A stretch of 38,326 nt of DNA from Bradyrhizobium sp. 1 (GCF_023073315.1 NZ_JADPJH010000010.1:296107-334432), one strand, 5' to 3'; counted from the stretch's first letter, positions 8,022 through 17,420 are shown. The notes: generated by a model not told the origin, from the sequence alone. Numbers and translations are program-made.

Positions 8022-9548
8022 TCAGTCGATGATGAAGCCGAAATCGCCGGGCGAGCCGCTGATCGGATCGGCGCGGCGGGCGATGCCATAGAGGCGGTTC
8101 ATGCGGCCGAGCAGCGCCGTCTGGGCGTCCGAAGCGGGCGCGAAGCCGTCGTCGGGCCGCGACAATTCCTTCTGGGCAACTGCGCGCACCACATAGGGCG
8201 TCACGATCACCATCAGCTCGGTCTCGTTGTTGACGTAGTCCTGGCTGCGAAACAGCGCGCCGAGGATCGGGACCTGGTCGACGCCGGGCAGGCCATTGAT
8301 CGCCTGCTTGGTCTGCTGCTGGATCAGGCCGGCCATTGCCATCGAGCCGCCGGAGGGAATCTCCAGCGTGGTCTCGGCGCGGCGGGTCTGGACCGAGGGG
8401 ATGGTGATGGAGCTCGACGACGTCGAGGACAGCGCCTGCGTCACGGTGATGGCGTTCTGGTTCGACAGCTCCGACACTTCCGTCATCACCCGCAGGCTGA
8501 TGCGGCCTTCGCTGAGCACGACCGGCGTGAAGTTCAGGGAGATGCCGAATTTCTTGTAGGTGATCTGGGTGGTACAGACATGCGTGACCGGATCGCAGGA
8601 ATAGCCTGCGGGAATCGGGAATTCGCCACCCGCGATGAAGGTCGCGGATTCGCCCGAGATCGCGGTCAGGCTCGGCTCGGCCAAGGTGCGCATCACGCCG
8701 GCGCTTTCCATCGCGCGCATCGTGGCGTTGACGGTGGCCACGCCCTTCGTGAGACCGCCGACGCCAAGCCCGTTGCCGCTGACCAGCGGCCCGCCGCTGA
8801 CCGAGAACGGGTTGGAGTTGTTGAAATTCACCACCGCGGTGCCGGCGTTCAGGCTGGCGCTGAGATCGACGCCGAGCTGCTTGACGATGTCGCGGCGGAC
8901 TTCACCGACGACGACCTTGAGCATCACCTGGTCGCGGCCGCGCACGACGATGTTGTTGACGACCTTGTCGGAGCCGCCGACGAGTTTTGCGGCGACGTCG
9001 CCGGCCTGCTGGGCCTCGACCGGGCTCGACACCGAGCCGGTCAGCATCACGCTCTCGCCGACGCCTTCGATCTGCACACCCGGCAGCGACGAGCGTAGCG
9101 CGGCACGCATGCCGTTGAGGTCGCGCTTTACCGCGATGTCGTAGGCCGCAACCTGCTGGCCGTCGGCAGAGAAGAACACGACGTTGGTCTGGCCGACCTG
9201 GCCCCCGATGATATAGGCGCGCTGCGCCGAGCGGACCACCGCGTTGGCGATCTTGGGATCGGCCACCAGCACGTCCTTGACCTCGCGCGGCAGGTCGATG
9301 ACGACCGATTTGCCCACGCCAAGAGAGAGAAAGCGCGTCTTCGTCGGTGTGATCGTTCCGACCGACGATACGCCGAGATCCGGCGCCTGTAGTGGCGCCT
9401 GGTCACCGACCGGCGCATCTGCGGCAGCGCTGACCATGCGGGGCGCCGCAAGCAGCCCCAGCATCAGCATCAGCATCGTCCCCGTCCAGAACGAGCGCGC
9501 GCGCTTCCCCCGAATGCGCATGCCCGTCCGATCATCCCCGTAGTTCAT
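8022..9548 (-). CDS. cpaC: CpaC/RcpA, secretin of the Tad pilus
   Basis: The 508-aa protein forms the outer-membrane channel for the Tad pilus. After a signal peptide (TMLMLMLGLLAAPRMVSAAA) comes a pilus-secretin N-terminal domain (LGVGKSVVIDLPREVKDVLVADPKIANAVVRSAQRAYIIG), then a BON-like domain (LPGVQIEGVGESVMLTGSVSSPVEAQQAGDVAAKLVG). The C-terminal secretin domain (about 205-465) ends with the signature region VPILGALFRSQDYVNNETELMVIVTPYVV. A Cys pair (CDPVTHVC) sits mid-domain. The start is ATG at 9548, ten bases after the cpaB stop, with GGGGA four bases upstream. A second in-frame ATG at 9521 would shorten the signal peptide by nine residues and cannot be excluded. Confidence 0.95.
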   Translation of the reverse strand: MNYGDDRTGMRIRGKRARSFWTGTMLMLMLGLLAAPRMVSAAADAPVGDQAPLQAPDLGVSSVGTITPTKTRFLSLGVGKSVVIDLPREVKDVLVADPKIANAVVRSAQRAYIIGGQVGQTNVVFFSADGQQVAAYDIAVKRDLNGMRAALRSSLPGVQIEGVGESVMLTGSVSSPVEAQQAGDVAAKLVGGSDKVVNNIVVRGRDQVMLKVVVGEVRRDIVKQLGVDLSASLNAGTAVVNFNNSNPFSVSGGPLVSGNGLGVGGLTKGVATVNATMRAMESAGVMRTLAEPSLTAISGESATFIAGGEFPIPAGYSCDPVTHVCTTQITYKKFGISLNFTPVVLSEGRISLRVMTEVSELSNQNAITVTQALSSTSSSSITIPSVQTRRAETTLEIPSGGSMAMAGLIQQQTKQAINGLPGVDQVPILGALFRSQDYVNNETELMVIVTPYVVRAVAQKELSRPDDGFAPASDAQTALLGRMNRLYGIARRADPISGSPGDFGFIID

Positions 9549-9558
9549 GATGTCCCCA

Positions 9559-10386
9559 TCACTTCTGTGACGTCAGTTGTCGTGCCTGCACCCCGTAGCG
9601 GATCACGTTGACTCCGCCGGCAGGACGCTTGATCGCCTGGTCATCGGCCGTGCCGTCGACTGCGTTGGCGTCGACGAGGCTTCGCAGCGCAAGCTGAAGC
9701 GTGCCGCCCTGGCGCGAGGCCGCGAGGATCGCGATCTGATCCGGCTTGAGCTCGAGCGTGACGGTCTTGCCGACCACGGCGTTCTGGCCGTCTTTTTCCT
9801 TCGGCGCCTGGTCGATCGCGAGCACGCGGATGTTGGTCAGGATGACCTCGGAAATGACGAGGTCGTTGCCGCCGGTCGGACCGTTGTTGTTCGCGCCATC
9901 GGGGTTCTTCAGGCGGCGGGTCAGGACGATGTCGACGCGGTCGTTCGGCAGGATGAAGCCGCCGGCGGCAGTCTCGGCTGAAATCTCGGTGGAAACGGCG
10001 CGCATGCCCGCGGGCAGGATCGCGGCCATGAAGCCGGAGCCCTCGGCGCGGACCAGCTTCTGCTCGCGGATCGGTTCGCCCTGCATCAACGGCACGCGCG
10101 CGATCGAACCTGCGATCTGGGTTTGCGCTTCGGGCCTGTTGTCGCGGCGGATGAAGGCGTTGCTGGCGGTCGACGCAGGCCAGGACTGCCATTGCAGATC
10201 GTCGGGCTTCACGGCCTGACCGAGCTGGATGTCGTTCTTCGCGACCAGGACCTCGACCGTCGGCAGCTTTTCGGCGGCGGGGAGGACAGCGGGCAGGGAT
10301 GCGTTCTGGTAACCGCTCGCCAGATACGCGGCGACGCCGCCGGCGCCCAGCGCGATGACGAGAACGATAATGCGTGCGGTGTTCAT
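9559..10386 (-). CDS. cpaB: CpaB/RcpC, SAF-domain protein of the Tad pilus
   Basis: The 275-aa protein begins with a hydrophobic anchor (ARIIVLVIALGAGGVAAYLASGY) and continues with a SAF domain (VEVLVAKNDIQLGQAVKPDDLQWQSWP, then RVPLMQGEPIREQKLV). The RcpC/CpaB C-terminal region follows (MRAVSTEISAETAAGGFILPNDRVDIVLTRR and GKTVTLELKPDQIAILAASRQGGTLQLALRS). CpaB proteins are periplasmic, associated with the secretin. It is the first gene of the cpaBCDE operon, starting at ATG 10386, so its promoter should lie in 10387-10670. I see no TTAA-N7-TTAA box there. Confidence 0.94.
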   Translation of the reverse strand: MNTARIIVLVIALGAGGVAAYLASGYQNASLPAVLPAAEKLPTVEVLVAKNDIQLGQAVKPDDLQWQSWPASTASNAFIRRDNRPEAQTQIAGSIARVPLMQGEPIREQKLVRAEGSGFMAAILPAGMRAVSTEISAETAAGGFILPNDRVDIVLTRRLKNPDGANNNGPTGGNDLVISEVILTNIRVLAIDQAPKEKDGQNAVVGKTVTLELKPDQIAILAASRQGGTLQLALRSLVDANAVDGTADDQAIKRPAGGVNVIRYGVQARQLTSQK

Positions 10387-10673
10387 ACGCTTCTACTCTT
10401 ACGCAGGGCACTCGAACCGCACGTGGCGGGTTCCCCGGCATCGATGAGTAGGGAGTAAAAGTATAAGGGGTGTTGCGAGGCCGAGTGTGATGGCGCGTGA
10501 TGATGCGCGTTCTCGGCAGATGGTGAACGTCGCGTTAGCCGGTCGGCCAGTGGCCCCGCAGAATCACGCAAGGTGACTCGTGCATTCGAATGAAGCGCGC
10601 GGCGTCATGGTGAATGGGTGGTTAGGGGCGCCGCCGTGGTGGTGAGACGGAAACAACGCGACACATCACTGAT
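10387..10673. other. Gene-free stretch upstream of cpaB
   Basis: No convincing reading frame is visible on either strand. On the minus strand it must contain the cpaB operon promoter; an AT-rich patch on that strand (CTTATACTTTTACTCCC, about 10451-10467) is the only candidate -10 region I can point to. The rest of the gap to 10830 is a repeat element, described separately. Confidence 0.5.
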
Positions 10674-10800
10674 GTCGTCCCTGCGAACGCAGGGATCCAT
10701 AACCCCAGGGAGAAGTTTGGCGAGGACTCGTCGTTCGGAATGTCGATCGCCCGCAATCGATAGATTCCGCGGTATGGGTCCCCGCGTTCGCGGTGACGAC
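10674..10800. repeat. Large imperfect inverted repeat between gshB and cpaB
   Basis: GTCGTC plus CCTGCGAACGCAGGGATCCAT on the left (10674-10700) is the approximate reverse complement of ATGGGTCCCCGCGTTCGCGG plus TGACGAC on the right (about 10774-10800). Each arm also contains a smaller palindrome (CCTGCGAACGCAGG; CCGCGTTCGCGG). The type is familiar as an intergenic repeat in Bradyrhizobium genomes. It sits just downstream of the gshB stop. Confidence 0.8.
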
Positions 10801-10830
10801 GCCGAGGAGATTACGCGCGCAATGACAGCC

Positions 10831-11775
10831 CTACTTCGCCCGCTTCTGCTCGATCACGTCCCAGACCTTCGCCGCGACATCGGGCCCGCCGAGCTTTGCA
10901 ATCGCGCGGATGCCCGTTGGCGAGGTCACGTTGATCTCGGTGAGGTTGCCGTTGATGACGTCGATGCCGACGAACAACAGGCCGCGCTCGCGCAGCGCCG
11001 GGCCGACGGTGGCGCAGATCTCGCGCTCGCGTGGCGTCAGCTCGGTCTCCTTTGCCGCGCCGCCGCGCACCATGTTGGAGCGGAGGTCGTCGGCGGCCGG
11101 CACGCGGTTCACCGCGCCTGCGAACTCGCCATTGACCAGGATGATGCGCTTGTCGCCGAGCTTCACCTCGGGAATGAACTGCTGGATCACCCAGGCTTCC
11201 TTGAACGTCACCGAGAACATGTCGAACAGCGAGCCGAAATTCATGTCCTGCGGCATCACGCGGAACACCGCCGCGCCGCCATGGCCGTGCAGCGGCTTCA
11301 TCACGACGGCGCCGTGCTTGTCGCGGAACGCATTGATCTCGTCGAGGTCGCGCGAGATCAGCGTCGGCGGCATCAGCTGCGGAAAGTTCATCACGAACAG
11401 CTTCTCCGGCGCGTTGCGCACCGAGGCGGGGTCGTTGACGACCAGCGTCTTCGGATGGATGCGCTCGAGCAGATGCGTCGAGGTAATGTAGGCGAGGTCG
11501 AACGGCGGATCCTGGCGCAGCAGCACGACGTCAAAGCCGTTGAGAGCCTCGCGCTTGGGCTCGCCGAGGGTGAAGTGATTGCCGGGCTCGTCGCGCACGG
11601 TGAGGAGCTGGACGGGCGCGACGATCTCCTCGCCGACCATCGAGAGCTTGTCGGGCGTGTAATAGGACAGGCCATGGCCGCGCTTTTGCGCCTCCAGGAG
11701 CAGCGCAAAGGTGGAATCGCCCTTGATGTTGATGCGGGCGATGGGGTCCATCTGGACGGCGACGTTCAGTTTCAT
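10831..11775 (-). CDS. gshB: Glutathione synthetase
   Basis: The 314-aa product ligates glycine to gamma-glutamylcysteine with ATP, the second step of glutathione synthesis. The N-terminal domain ([34 protein letters not shown]) and the ATP-grasp region ([76 protein letters not shown]) are as in the GshB family. Length is normal. The start is ATG at 11775, from which homologues begin; the frame is open further upstream. It is the last of a minus-strand group rsmI-yraN-gshB, ten bases after yraN, a common alphaproteobacterial arrangement. Confidence 0.96.
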   Translation of the reverse strand: MKLNVAVQMDPIARINIKGDSTFALLLEAQKRGHGLSYYTPDKLSMVGEEIVAPVQLLTVRDEPGNHFTLGEPKREALNGFDVVLLRQDPPFDLAYITSTHLLERIHPKTLVVNDPASVRNAPEKLFVMNFPQLMPPTLISRDLDEINAFRDKHGAVVMKPLHGHGGAAVFRVMPQDMNFGSLFDMFSVTFKEAWVIQQFIPEVKLGDKRIILVNGEFAGAVNRVPAADDLRSNMVRGGAAKETELTPREREICATVGPALRERGLLFVGIDVINGNLTEINVTSPTGIRAIAKLGGPDVAAKVWDVIEQKRAK

Positions 11776-11785
11776 GGTCTGCCTT

Positions 11786-12170
11786 TCAGGTCGAGGCGTC
11801 GAATGCCGCCAACACATGGCGCGGAAGTGAGCGCGGCGCAATCAGCATGGCGTCGAATCGCAATTCGAATTCGGCATGCTCGGGATGCGCTACGAGCCAG
11901 CCTTGCGCGGCATTGATGATGCGCTGCTGCTGGCGCGGGGTCACGGCATAGGCGGCCTCATCGAGGCTGGCGCGGGCCTTGACCTCGACGAAGGCGATCA
12001 GATTGCGGCGGCGCGCCACGAGGTCGATCTCGCCATGCGGCGTGCGGAAGCGCTTTGCGAGGATGCGGTAGCCCTTGGCCATGAGAAAAGCTGCGGCGCG
12101 ACTCTCCGCGGAAATACCGGTGCGGAACGCGGCGACGCGCTCGGGCGATGCGATTTTCGGTTCCGCGCCC

Positions 12171-12184
<14 letters not shown>
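11786..12184 (-). CDS. YraN family (UPF0102) predicted nuclease-fold protein
   Basis: The 132-aa product has the UPF0102 core: a helix with [21 protein letters not shown], then the restriction-endonuclease-like motif GEIDLVARR followed by IAFVEVKAR, giving the D-ExK acidic and lysine residues of that fold. It ends with a [12 protein letters not shown] helix typical of the family. The family is widespread and its biochemical function is unsettled. I start it at ATG 12184 (MAKTEGAEP), which overlaps the 3' end of rsmI by 14 bases, indicating coupled translation in the rsmI-yraN-gshB operon. Confidence 0.9.
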
Positions 12185-13121
<937 letters not shown>

Positions 13122-13135
13122 AATGAATTGAACTT

Positions 13136-13185
13136 AGGCACGATGTCAGGGGCTGGGAACCGGTCACCGGAAAAAGATCGTGCCT
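13136..13185. repeat. Nested inverted repeat AGGCACGAT...ATCGTGCCT
   Basis: AGGCACGAT (13136-13144) and ATCGTGCCT (13177-13185) are perfect 9-base inverted arms enclosing a second perfect palindrome CCGGTCACCGG (13160-13170). The left arm with its flank (CTTAGGCACGAT) recurs before grpE at 18719-18730. It lies 15 bases upstream of the rsmI start codon. Confidence 0.55.
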
Positions 13186-13204
13186 GGGTCAGGGGTGAGG
13201 AGGA

Positions 13205-13237
13205 CTGGAAAGTGATGCCTGCGGCATCACATTCCAG
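13205..13237. repeat. Hairpin CTGGAAAGTGATGCC...GGCATCACATTCCAG
   Basis: Arms of 15 bases with one mismatch surround a 3-base loop (13205-13219 and 13223-13237). It has no following T-run and lies between divergent genes, so a terminator role is unlikely. It is probably part of a dispersed palindromic element. Confidence 0.65.
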
Positions 13238-13424
13238 ACGGAATGAAGCGTCAGCGCCATATTCGCGACGGAAACGCCGCCTTGATGCTTTGTGACGGAC
13301 GGTGGACAGCTAGCCAGGACTTGAGTGGAGACCGCGTTAAGCGGTTATTATCCTTTTGTTTTAGTTAACTATTTGCCGACAATATGCCTGAATCCGCGGC
13401 TTGTGTCGTGGGAAGAGTGTTGTG

Positions 13425-13449
13425 TGACCGGCCGGCCGACGGCCGGTCA
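13425..13449. promoter_or_regulatory. Inverted repeat TGACCGGCC-N7-GGCCGGTCA just upstream of the LpoA-like gene
   Basis: Perfect 9-base arms (13425-13433 and 13441-13449) are separated by GGCCGAC and end 14 bases before ATG 13464. It is either a 5'-leader hairpin or an operator. Confidence 0.5.
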
Positions 13450-13463
13450 GAAGAGAAGCTGCC

Positions 13464-14717
13464 ATGCCGGGCCCGCGTGATCCCAGATCTTCCTCGTCGG
13501 AGGAGTCTCCCGTTCAGGGGCCCTTGATGTCAGGGGCGACCCGGCGGAGCGCGCTTGGCCTGTTGCTCGGTGCGCCCTTGCTGTCGGCCTGCGCCGGTGT
13601 GCAGCAGAGCCTCAGCCAGTTCTCCAACCCGTTCAGCAGCTCCTCCCCGCCCCCGGCCCAGCCGGCCGGTCCCCCGCAGCAGGCCACCACCGCCGGTACC
13701 GGCGGGGTCAAGGTCGCGGTGATCCTGCCGCTCTCGGCCTCGGGCAACGCCGGCCTCGCCGCGCAGTCGATGCGCAATGCCGCCGAGATGGCGCTGGCCG
13801 AGTTCCAGAATCCCAACGTCCAGCTCCTGATCAAGGACGACAACGGCAGCCCGCAGGGTGCGCAACAAGGCGCGCAGCAGGCGGTCGAGGAGGGTGCCGA
13901 GATCATTCTGGGGCCGCTGTTCGCGCAGTCGGTGCCGGCGGTGGCGCAGGTCGCGCGCACGCGCAGCATTTCCGTGATCGCGTTCTCGACCGATTCCAGC
14001 ATCGCCGGCCGCGGCGTTTATCTGCTTTCTTTCCTGCCGGAGTCCGACGTCAACCGCATCGTCGAATATTCCGCCAGCATCGGAAAGCGCTCGGTCGCCG
14101 TGCTCGTGCCTGATAATGCCTATGGCAATGTCGTCGAAGCTGCGGTGAAGGCAGCGGTGCCGCGGCGCGGCGGACGCATCGTTGCGTTCGAGAAATACGG
14201 TGCCGATCGCGCGACGCCGGCGCGCACCGTGGCGCAGCAGCTCGGCGGCGCGGATGCGCTGTTCATTGCCGATGACGGCGATGCCGTTGTTGCCGTGGCC
14301 GACGCCATGACGGCCGCGGGTGCGAATTTGCGCAACATCCAGCTGCTCGGCACCGGCCTGTGGGACAATCCGCGCGTCTATGCCAATTCGAGCTTGCAAG
14401 GCGGTCTCTATGCCGCGCCCGATCCGGCCGGTTTTCGCGCGTTCTCCGGCCGCTACCGCACCAAATACGGCGCCGAGCCGATTCGCACCGCGACACTCGC
14501 CTATGACGCGGTCGCCCTTGTCGCCGCGCTGGCGCGCACGCAAGGCACCACACGCTTCTCGCCGGATGTGCTCACCAATCCCTCCGGCTTTGCCGGCATC
14601 GACGGCCTGTTCCGCTTTCGCGCCGATGGGACGAATGAACGCGGCCTTGCGGTGATGAAGGTGACGACGGGTGGCGGTGTTGCGGTGGCCGGTTCGCCGA
14701 AGAGTTTTGGGGCGTAG
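13464..14717 (+). CDS. LpoA-like penicillin-binding protein activator / periplasmic-binding-fold lipoprotein
   Basis: The 417-aa product has a lipoprotein signal (TRRSALGLLLGAPLLSAC, Cys about 43) with a twin-arginine pair, followed by a low-complexity Ser/Pro linker (SQFSNPFSSSSPPPAQPAGPP). A type I periplasmic-binding fold comes next: VKVAVILPLSASGNAGLAAQSMRNAAEMALAEF, EIILGPLFAQSVPAVAQVAR, SVAVLVPDNAYGNVVEAAVKAAV, ALFIADDGDAVVAVADAMTAAG, TATLAYDAVALVAALAR. In Proteobacteria this protein next to rsmI and yraN corresponds to LpoA, the outer-membrane activator of PBP1A; alphaproteobacterial versions lack the TPR half. ATG 13464 has AGAAG/GAGAAG upstream. ATG 13527 (MSGATRRS) would give a more typical signal length and is a real alternative. 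Confidence 0.88.
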   Translation: MPGPRDPRSSSSEESPVQGPLMSGATRRSALGLLLGAPLLSACAGVQQSLSQFSNPFSSSSPPPAQPAGPPQQATTAGTGGVKVAVILPLSASGNAGLAAQSMRNAAEMALAEFQNPNVQLLIKDDNGSPQGAQQGAQQAVEEGAEIILGPLFAQSVPAVAQVARTRSISVIAFSTDSSIAGRGVYLLSFLPESDVNRIVEYSASIGKRSVAVLVPDNAYGNVVEAAVKAAVPRRGGRIVAFEKYGADRATPARTVAQQLGGADALFIADDGDAVVAVADAMTAAGANLRNIQLLGTGLWDNPRVYANSSLQGGLYAAPDPAGFRAFSGRYRTKYGAEPIRTATLAYDAVALVAALARTQGTTRFSPDVLTNPSGFAGIDGLFRFRADGTNERGLAVMKVTTGGGVAVAGSPKSFGA

Positions 14718-14733
14718 TTCGAGATGACGGTGC

Positions 14734-14850
14734 CGTAGGGTGGGTTAGCCGAAGGCGTAACCCACCATGCTTCCGCGCACGTGGGACGAAGTTGGTGGGT
14801 TACGCCGAGCAGATGCGCTTTGCGCATCTGCAGGGCTAGCCCACCCTACG
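14734..14850. repeat. Three-level nested palindrome of the GTAGGGTGGG family
   Basis: Outer arms CGTAGGGTGGGTTAGCC (14734-14750) and its near complement ending CCCACCCTACG (to 14850) enclose perfect 13-base arms GGCGTAACCCACC (14754-14766) and GGTGGGTTACGCC (14794-14806). The hairpin GCAGATGCGC-TTT-GCGCATCTGC (14809-14831) lies before the right outer arm. The element fills the gap between the convergent 3' ends of the LpoA-like gene and hemW and may stop transcription from both sides. Confidence 0.85.
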
Positions 14851-14858
14851 AGATATCG

Positions 14859-16073
14859 TTACGCCGCGAGATCCGCGACCACCGCATCCAGCACCGGAAA
14901 TCCGCTGCTGGTCACGCGCAGCCGTCCCGTCGCATCCACTGTAATCGCACCTTCCTCACGCAGCAGCGTGATGCGTTTGGGATCGAGCGGGCGGCCGGAG
15001 AGTGCCTTGTACCGTTCGGGATCGATGCCCTCCGCCAAGCGCAATCCCATCAGCAGGAATTCGTCGGCGCGTTCTTCGCTGTTGAGGAGATCGTCGGTGA
15101 CGTTGCCGTGGCCGTTGGTCTCGACGCGCATCAGCCAGGCTTCGGGACGCTTCTCGGTGGCGGTGGCATGGCGCACGCCGTCGATATCGAGACGGCCGTG
15201 CGCGCCAGGACCGATGCCGGCATATTCCTCACCGCGCCAATACACCAGATTGTGCCGGCACTCGGCGCCGCGCCGCGCGTGGTTGGAAATCTCGTAGGCG
15301 GGCAGGCTAAGCTTGTCGCAGGTTTCCTGTGTGACGTCATAAAGCGCGCGTGCGACGGCTTCATCCGGCGTCTTCAGTTTGCCGGCCTTGTGCAGGCCGA
15401 AGAACGGCGTGCCTTCCTCGATCGTCAATTGATAGAGCGACAGATGCTCGGCCGCTTCATCGATCGCGAGCTTTAGCTCGTTGGCCCACATCGCCGGCGT
15501 CTGGTCGGGGCGAGCGTAGATCAGGTCGAATGAATAGCGGTCGAACGAACGGCGTGCGATGGCGACGGCATCGAGCGCCTCGCGCGCGCTGTGCATGCGG
15601 CCGAGCGCTTTCAGCGAGGCATCGTCGAGTGCCTGCACGCCGAGTGAAACGCGGTTGACGCCGGCAGCGCGATAGCCGGCAAAGCGCGTGGCTTCGACGC
15701 TGGTCGGGTTGGCCTCGAGCGTCACCTCGGCGTCGCTGGCAACTTTCCAGTGCTTGCCGATCGCGTCGAGCACGGCGCCAACAGTCGAAGGCTGCATCAG
15801 CGACGGCGTGCCGCCGCCGAGGAAGATCGAGGTGACTTCGCGGCCGGGCGAACGCTGCGCGGTGGTTTCAATTTCGCGCGCGAAGGCGGAGGCAAACCGC
15901 GCCTCGTCGATCGCGGCGTGGCGAACGTGGCTGTTGAAGTCGCAATACGGGCACTTCGACAGGCAGAACGGCCAGTGCACGTAGACGCCAAAGGCTTCGG
16001 ATTGTTGTTTTGACGCGTTTTCCTGGCGCGAACCGGTATCCACTTCGCTCGAAAACGCTTTAGCGCGGCTCAA
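14859..16073 (-). CDS. hemW: HemW-type radical SAM protein (heme chaperone; formerly HemN-like)
   Basis: The 404-aa protein has the radical SAM motif CLSKCPYC (Cys 37, 41, 44) in the HemW context [22 protein letters not shown], then [35 protein letters not shown] and the C-terminal HemW domain ([35 protein letters not shown]). HemW inserts heme into respiratory enzymes and is not a coproporphyrinogen oxidase. The start is unusual: no ATG, GTG or TTG occurs in frame between codon 11 and the conserved core. I chose TTG 16073, with GGAG seven bases upstream, overlapping the rdgB stop by 14 bases; GTG 16043 is the only nearby alternative. Codons about 4-21 are a dispersed palindromic repeat read in frame. 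Confidence 0.93.
   Translation of the reverse strand: MSRAKAFSSEVDTGSRQENASKQQSEAFGVYVHWPFCLSKCPYCDFNSHVRHAAIDEARFASAFAREIETTAQRSPGREVTSIFLGGGTPSLMQPSTVGAVLDAIGKHWKVASDAEVTLEANPTSVEATRFAGYRAAGVNRVSLGVQALDDASLKALGRMHSAREALDAVAIARRSFDRYSFDLIYARPDQTPAMWANELKLAIDEAAEHLSLYQLTIEEGTPFFGLHKAGKLKTPDEAVARALYDVTQETCDKLSLPAYEISNHARRGAECRHNLVYWRGEEYAGIGPGAHGRLDIDGVRHATATEKRPEAWLMRVETNGHGNVTDDLLNSEERADEFLLMGLRLAEGIDPERYKALSGRPLDPKRITLLREEGAITVDATGRLRVTSSGFPVLDAVVADLAA
16008..16061. repeat. Dispersed palindromic repeat (GCGTTTTC...GAAAACGC family), copy 2, inside hemW
   Basis: GCGTTTTC (16015-16022) and GAAAACGC (16051-16058) bracket a centre nearly identical to that at 5906-5933, including TCCACTTCGCTC. 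The element covers the first codons of hemW and reaches the stop codon of rdgB. Confidence 0.88.
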
Positions 16074-16695
16074 GGCAGATCTCCGCCAGTTTCACGAAGG
16101 CGCGGGCGCGATGCGACAGGCCGAGGCCGAGCGGTGGCAGGCCGTGCTTCTCGATGCTGGTCATCTCGCCGAAGGTGCGGTCGTGACCGTCAGGCAAAAA
16201 CGTCGGATCATAGCCGAAGCCGGCAGTCCCGCGCGGCGGCCAGACCAAAGTGCCGTCGACGCGCGCCTCGACCTCTTCGAGATGATCGTCGGGCCAGGCA
16301 ACGCAGAGCGCGGAGACGAAATGCGCTTTGCGCTTGTCGGGCGCGGTGGCGCCGCGCTCCTGCAACAGGCGCTCGATCTGCGCCATCGCCGCAGCAAAAT
16401 CCTTCGAAGGTCCAGCCCAGCGTGCGCTGTAGATTCCGGGCGCGCCGTCGAGCGCGTCGACGACGATGCCGGAATCATCGGCGAAGGCGGGAAGCCTGGT
16501 CGCCTGCGCCGCCGCGATCGCCTTGATCGCGGCGTTGCTGCGGAAATCGCTACCGGTCTCTTCGGGCTCGGGCAGGCCGAGCTCACCGGCCGACACCGCC
16601 TCGATGCCGTAAGGCGCCAAAAGCTCCTTCATCTCGGCGAGCTTGCCGGGATTGTGGGTGGCGATGACGAGCTTTCCGGTGATTCGGCGGTGCAT
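16060..16695 (-). CDS. rdgB: RdgB/HAM1 family XTP/dITP pyrophosphatase
   Basis: The 211-aa enzyme hydrolyses non-canonical purine nucleoside triphosphates (dITP, XTP) to monophosphates, preventing their incorporation into nucleic acid. Landmarks are the substrate-binding [15 protein letters not shown] near the N terminus, [25 protein letters not shown] in the middle, [10 protein letters not shown] and the C-terminal SHRARAF. The start is ATG at 16695 ([15 protein letters not shown]). It follows rph by 11 bases and its TAA lies in the beginning of a palindromic repeat, overlapping the hemW start. The rph-rdgB-hemW order is standard in alphaproteobacteria. Confidence 0.96.
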   Translation of the reverse strand: MHRRITGKLVIATHNPGKLAEMKELLAPYGIEAVSAGELGLPEPEETGSDFRSNAAIKAIAAAQATRLPAFADDSGIVVDALDGAPGIYSARWAGPSKDFAAAMAQIERLLQERGATAPDKRKAHFVSALCVAWPDDHLEEVEARVDGTLVWPPRGTAGFGYDPTFLPDGHDRTFGEMTSIEKHGLPPLGLGLSHRARAFVKLAEICLEPR

Positions 16696-16706
16696 GGGTC
16701 TATTGA

Positions 16707-17420
16707 CTACGCGACAGCCAGTTTCTGCAAGTCCACGAGACGCGCGATGCCCTTCTGGGCCAGCGCCATCAGTGCCAGGAACTCGTCCTGCGTGAACGGC
16801 TCGCGTTCCGCAGTACCCTGCACCTCGATGATGCGGCCATCGCCCGTCATGACGAAATTGGCGTCGGTCTGGGCTTCCGAATCCTCGGCATAGTCGAGGT
16901 CGAGCACGGGCGTGCCGTTGTAGATGCCGCAGGAGATCGCGGCGACGTTGTCGCGCAGCACCTTGGCCTTGATCATGTTGCGCGCCTTCATCCAGTTGAG
17001 GCAATCGGCGAGCGCGACCCAGGCGCCGGTGATCGAGGCCGTCCGGGTGCCGCCGTCGGCCTGGAGCACGTCGCAATCGACCGTGATCTGGCGCTCACCG
17101 AGCGCTTCGAGATCGACAATGGTGCGCAAGCTGCGGCCGATCAGGCGCTGGATCTCGACGGTGCGACCGCTTTGCTTGCCGGCGGCGGCTTCGCGGCGGG
17201 TACGTTCGGAGGTCGCGCGCGGCAGCATGCCGTATTCGGCGGTGACCCAGCCGCGGCCCTGGCCCTTCAGCCACGGCGGCAGGCGGTCTTCCAGCGTGGC
17301 GGTGACCAGCACATGGGTGTCGCCGAATTTCACCAGGCAGGAGCCTTCCGCATATTTGACCACGCCGCGCTCGAGCGTCACGGGGCGCAATTCGTCGGGC
17401 GCACGGCGGCTTGGCCGCAT
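16707..17420 (-). CDS. rph: Ribonuclease PH
   Basis: The 237-aa phosphorolytic exoribonuclease trims tRNA 3' ends. It begins [45 protein letters not shown] and contains [50 protein letters not shown] and the phosphate-site region [19 protein letters not shown], as in active enzymes. Length is the usual one. ATG 17420 is preceded by GGAGG seven bases upstream on the minus strand. It is the first gene of rph-rdgB-hemW and is divergent from hrcA across 168 bases. Confidence 0.97.
   Translation of the reverse strand: MRPSRRAPDELRPVTLERGVVKYAEGSCLVKFGDTHVLVTATLEDRLPPWLKGQGRGWVTAEYGMLPRATSERTRREAAAGKQSGRTVEIQRLIGRSLRTIVDLEALGERQITVDCDVLQADGGTRTASITGAWVALADCLNWMKARNMIKAKVLRDNVAAISCGIYNGTPVLDLDYAEDSEAQTDANFVMTGDGRIIEVQGTAEREPFTQDEFLALMALAQKGIARLVDLQKLAVA

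Larger units (their letters stand above)
13122..13463. other. Divergent intergenic region between rsmI and the LpoA-like gene, rich in palindromes
   Basis: No gene is apparent in these 342 bases. They contain three separate inverted repeats: 13136-13185, 13205-13237 and 13425-13449. An AT-rich stretch (about 13337-13380) includes TTAA-N7-TTAT (13337-13351) and probably holds the promoter of the plus-strand gene. Confidence 0.6.

Noticed and set aside
10674..10800. CRISPR-like repetition
   Set aside because: The repeats are inverted arms of one element, not regularly spaced direct repeats, and no cas genes are present.
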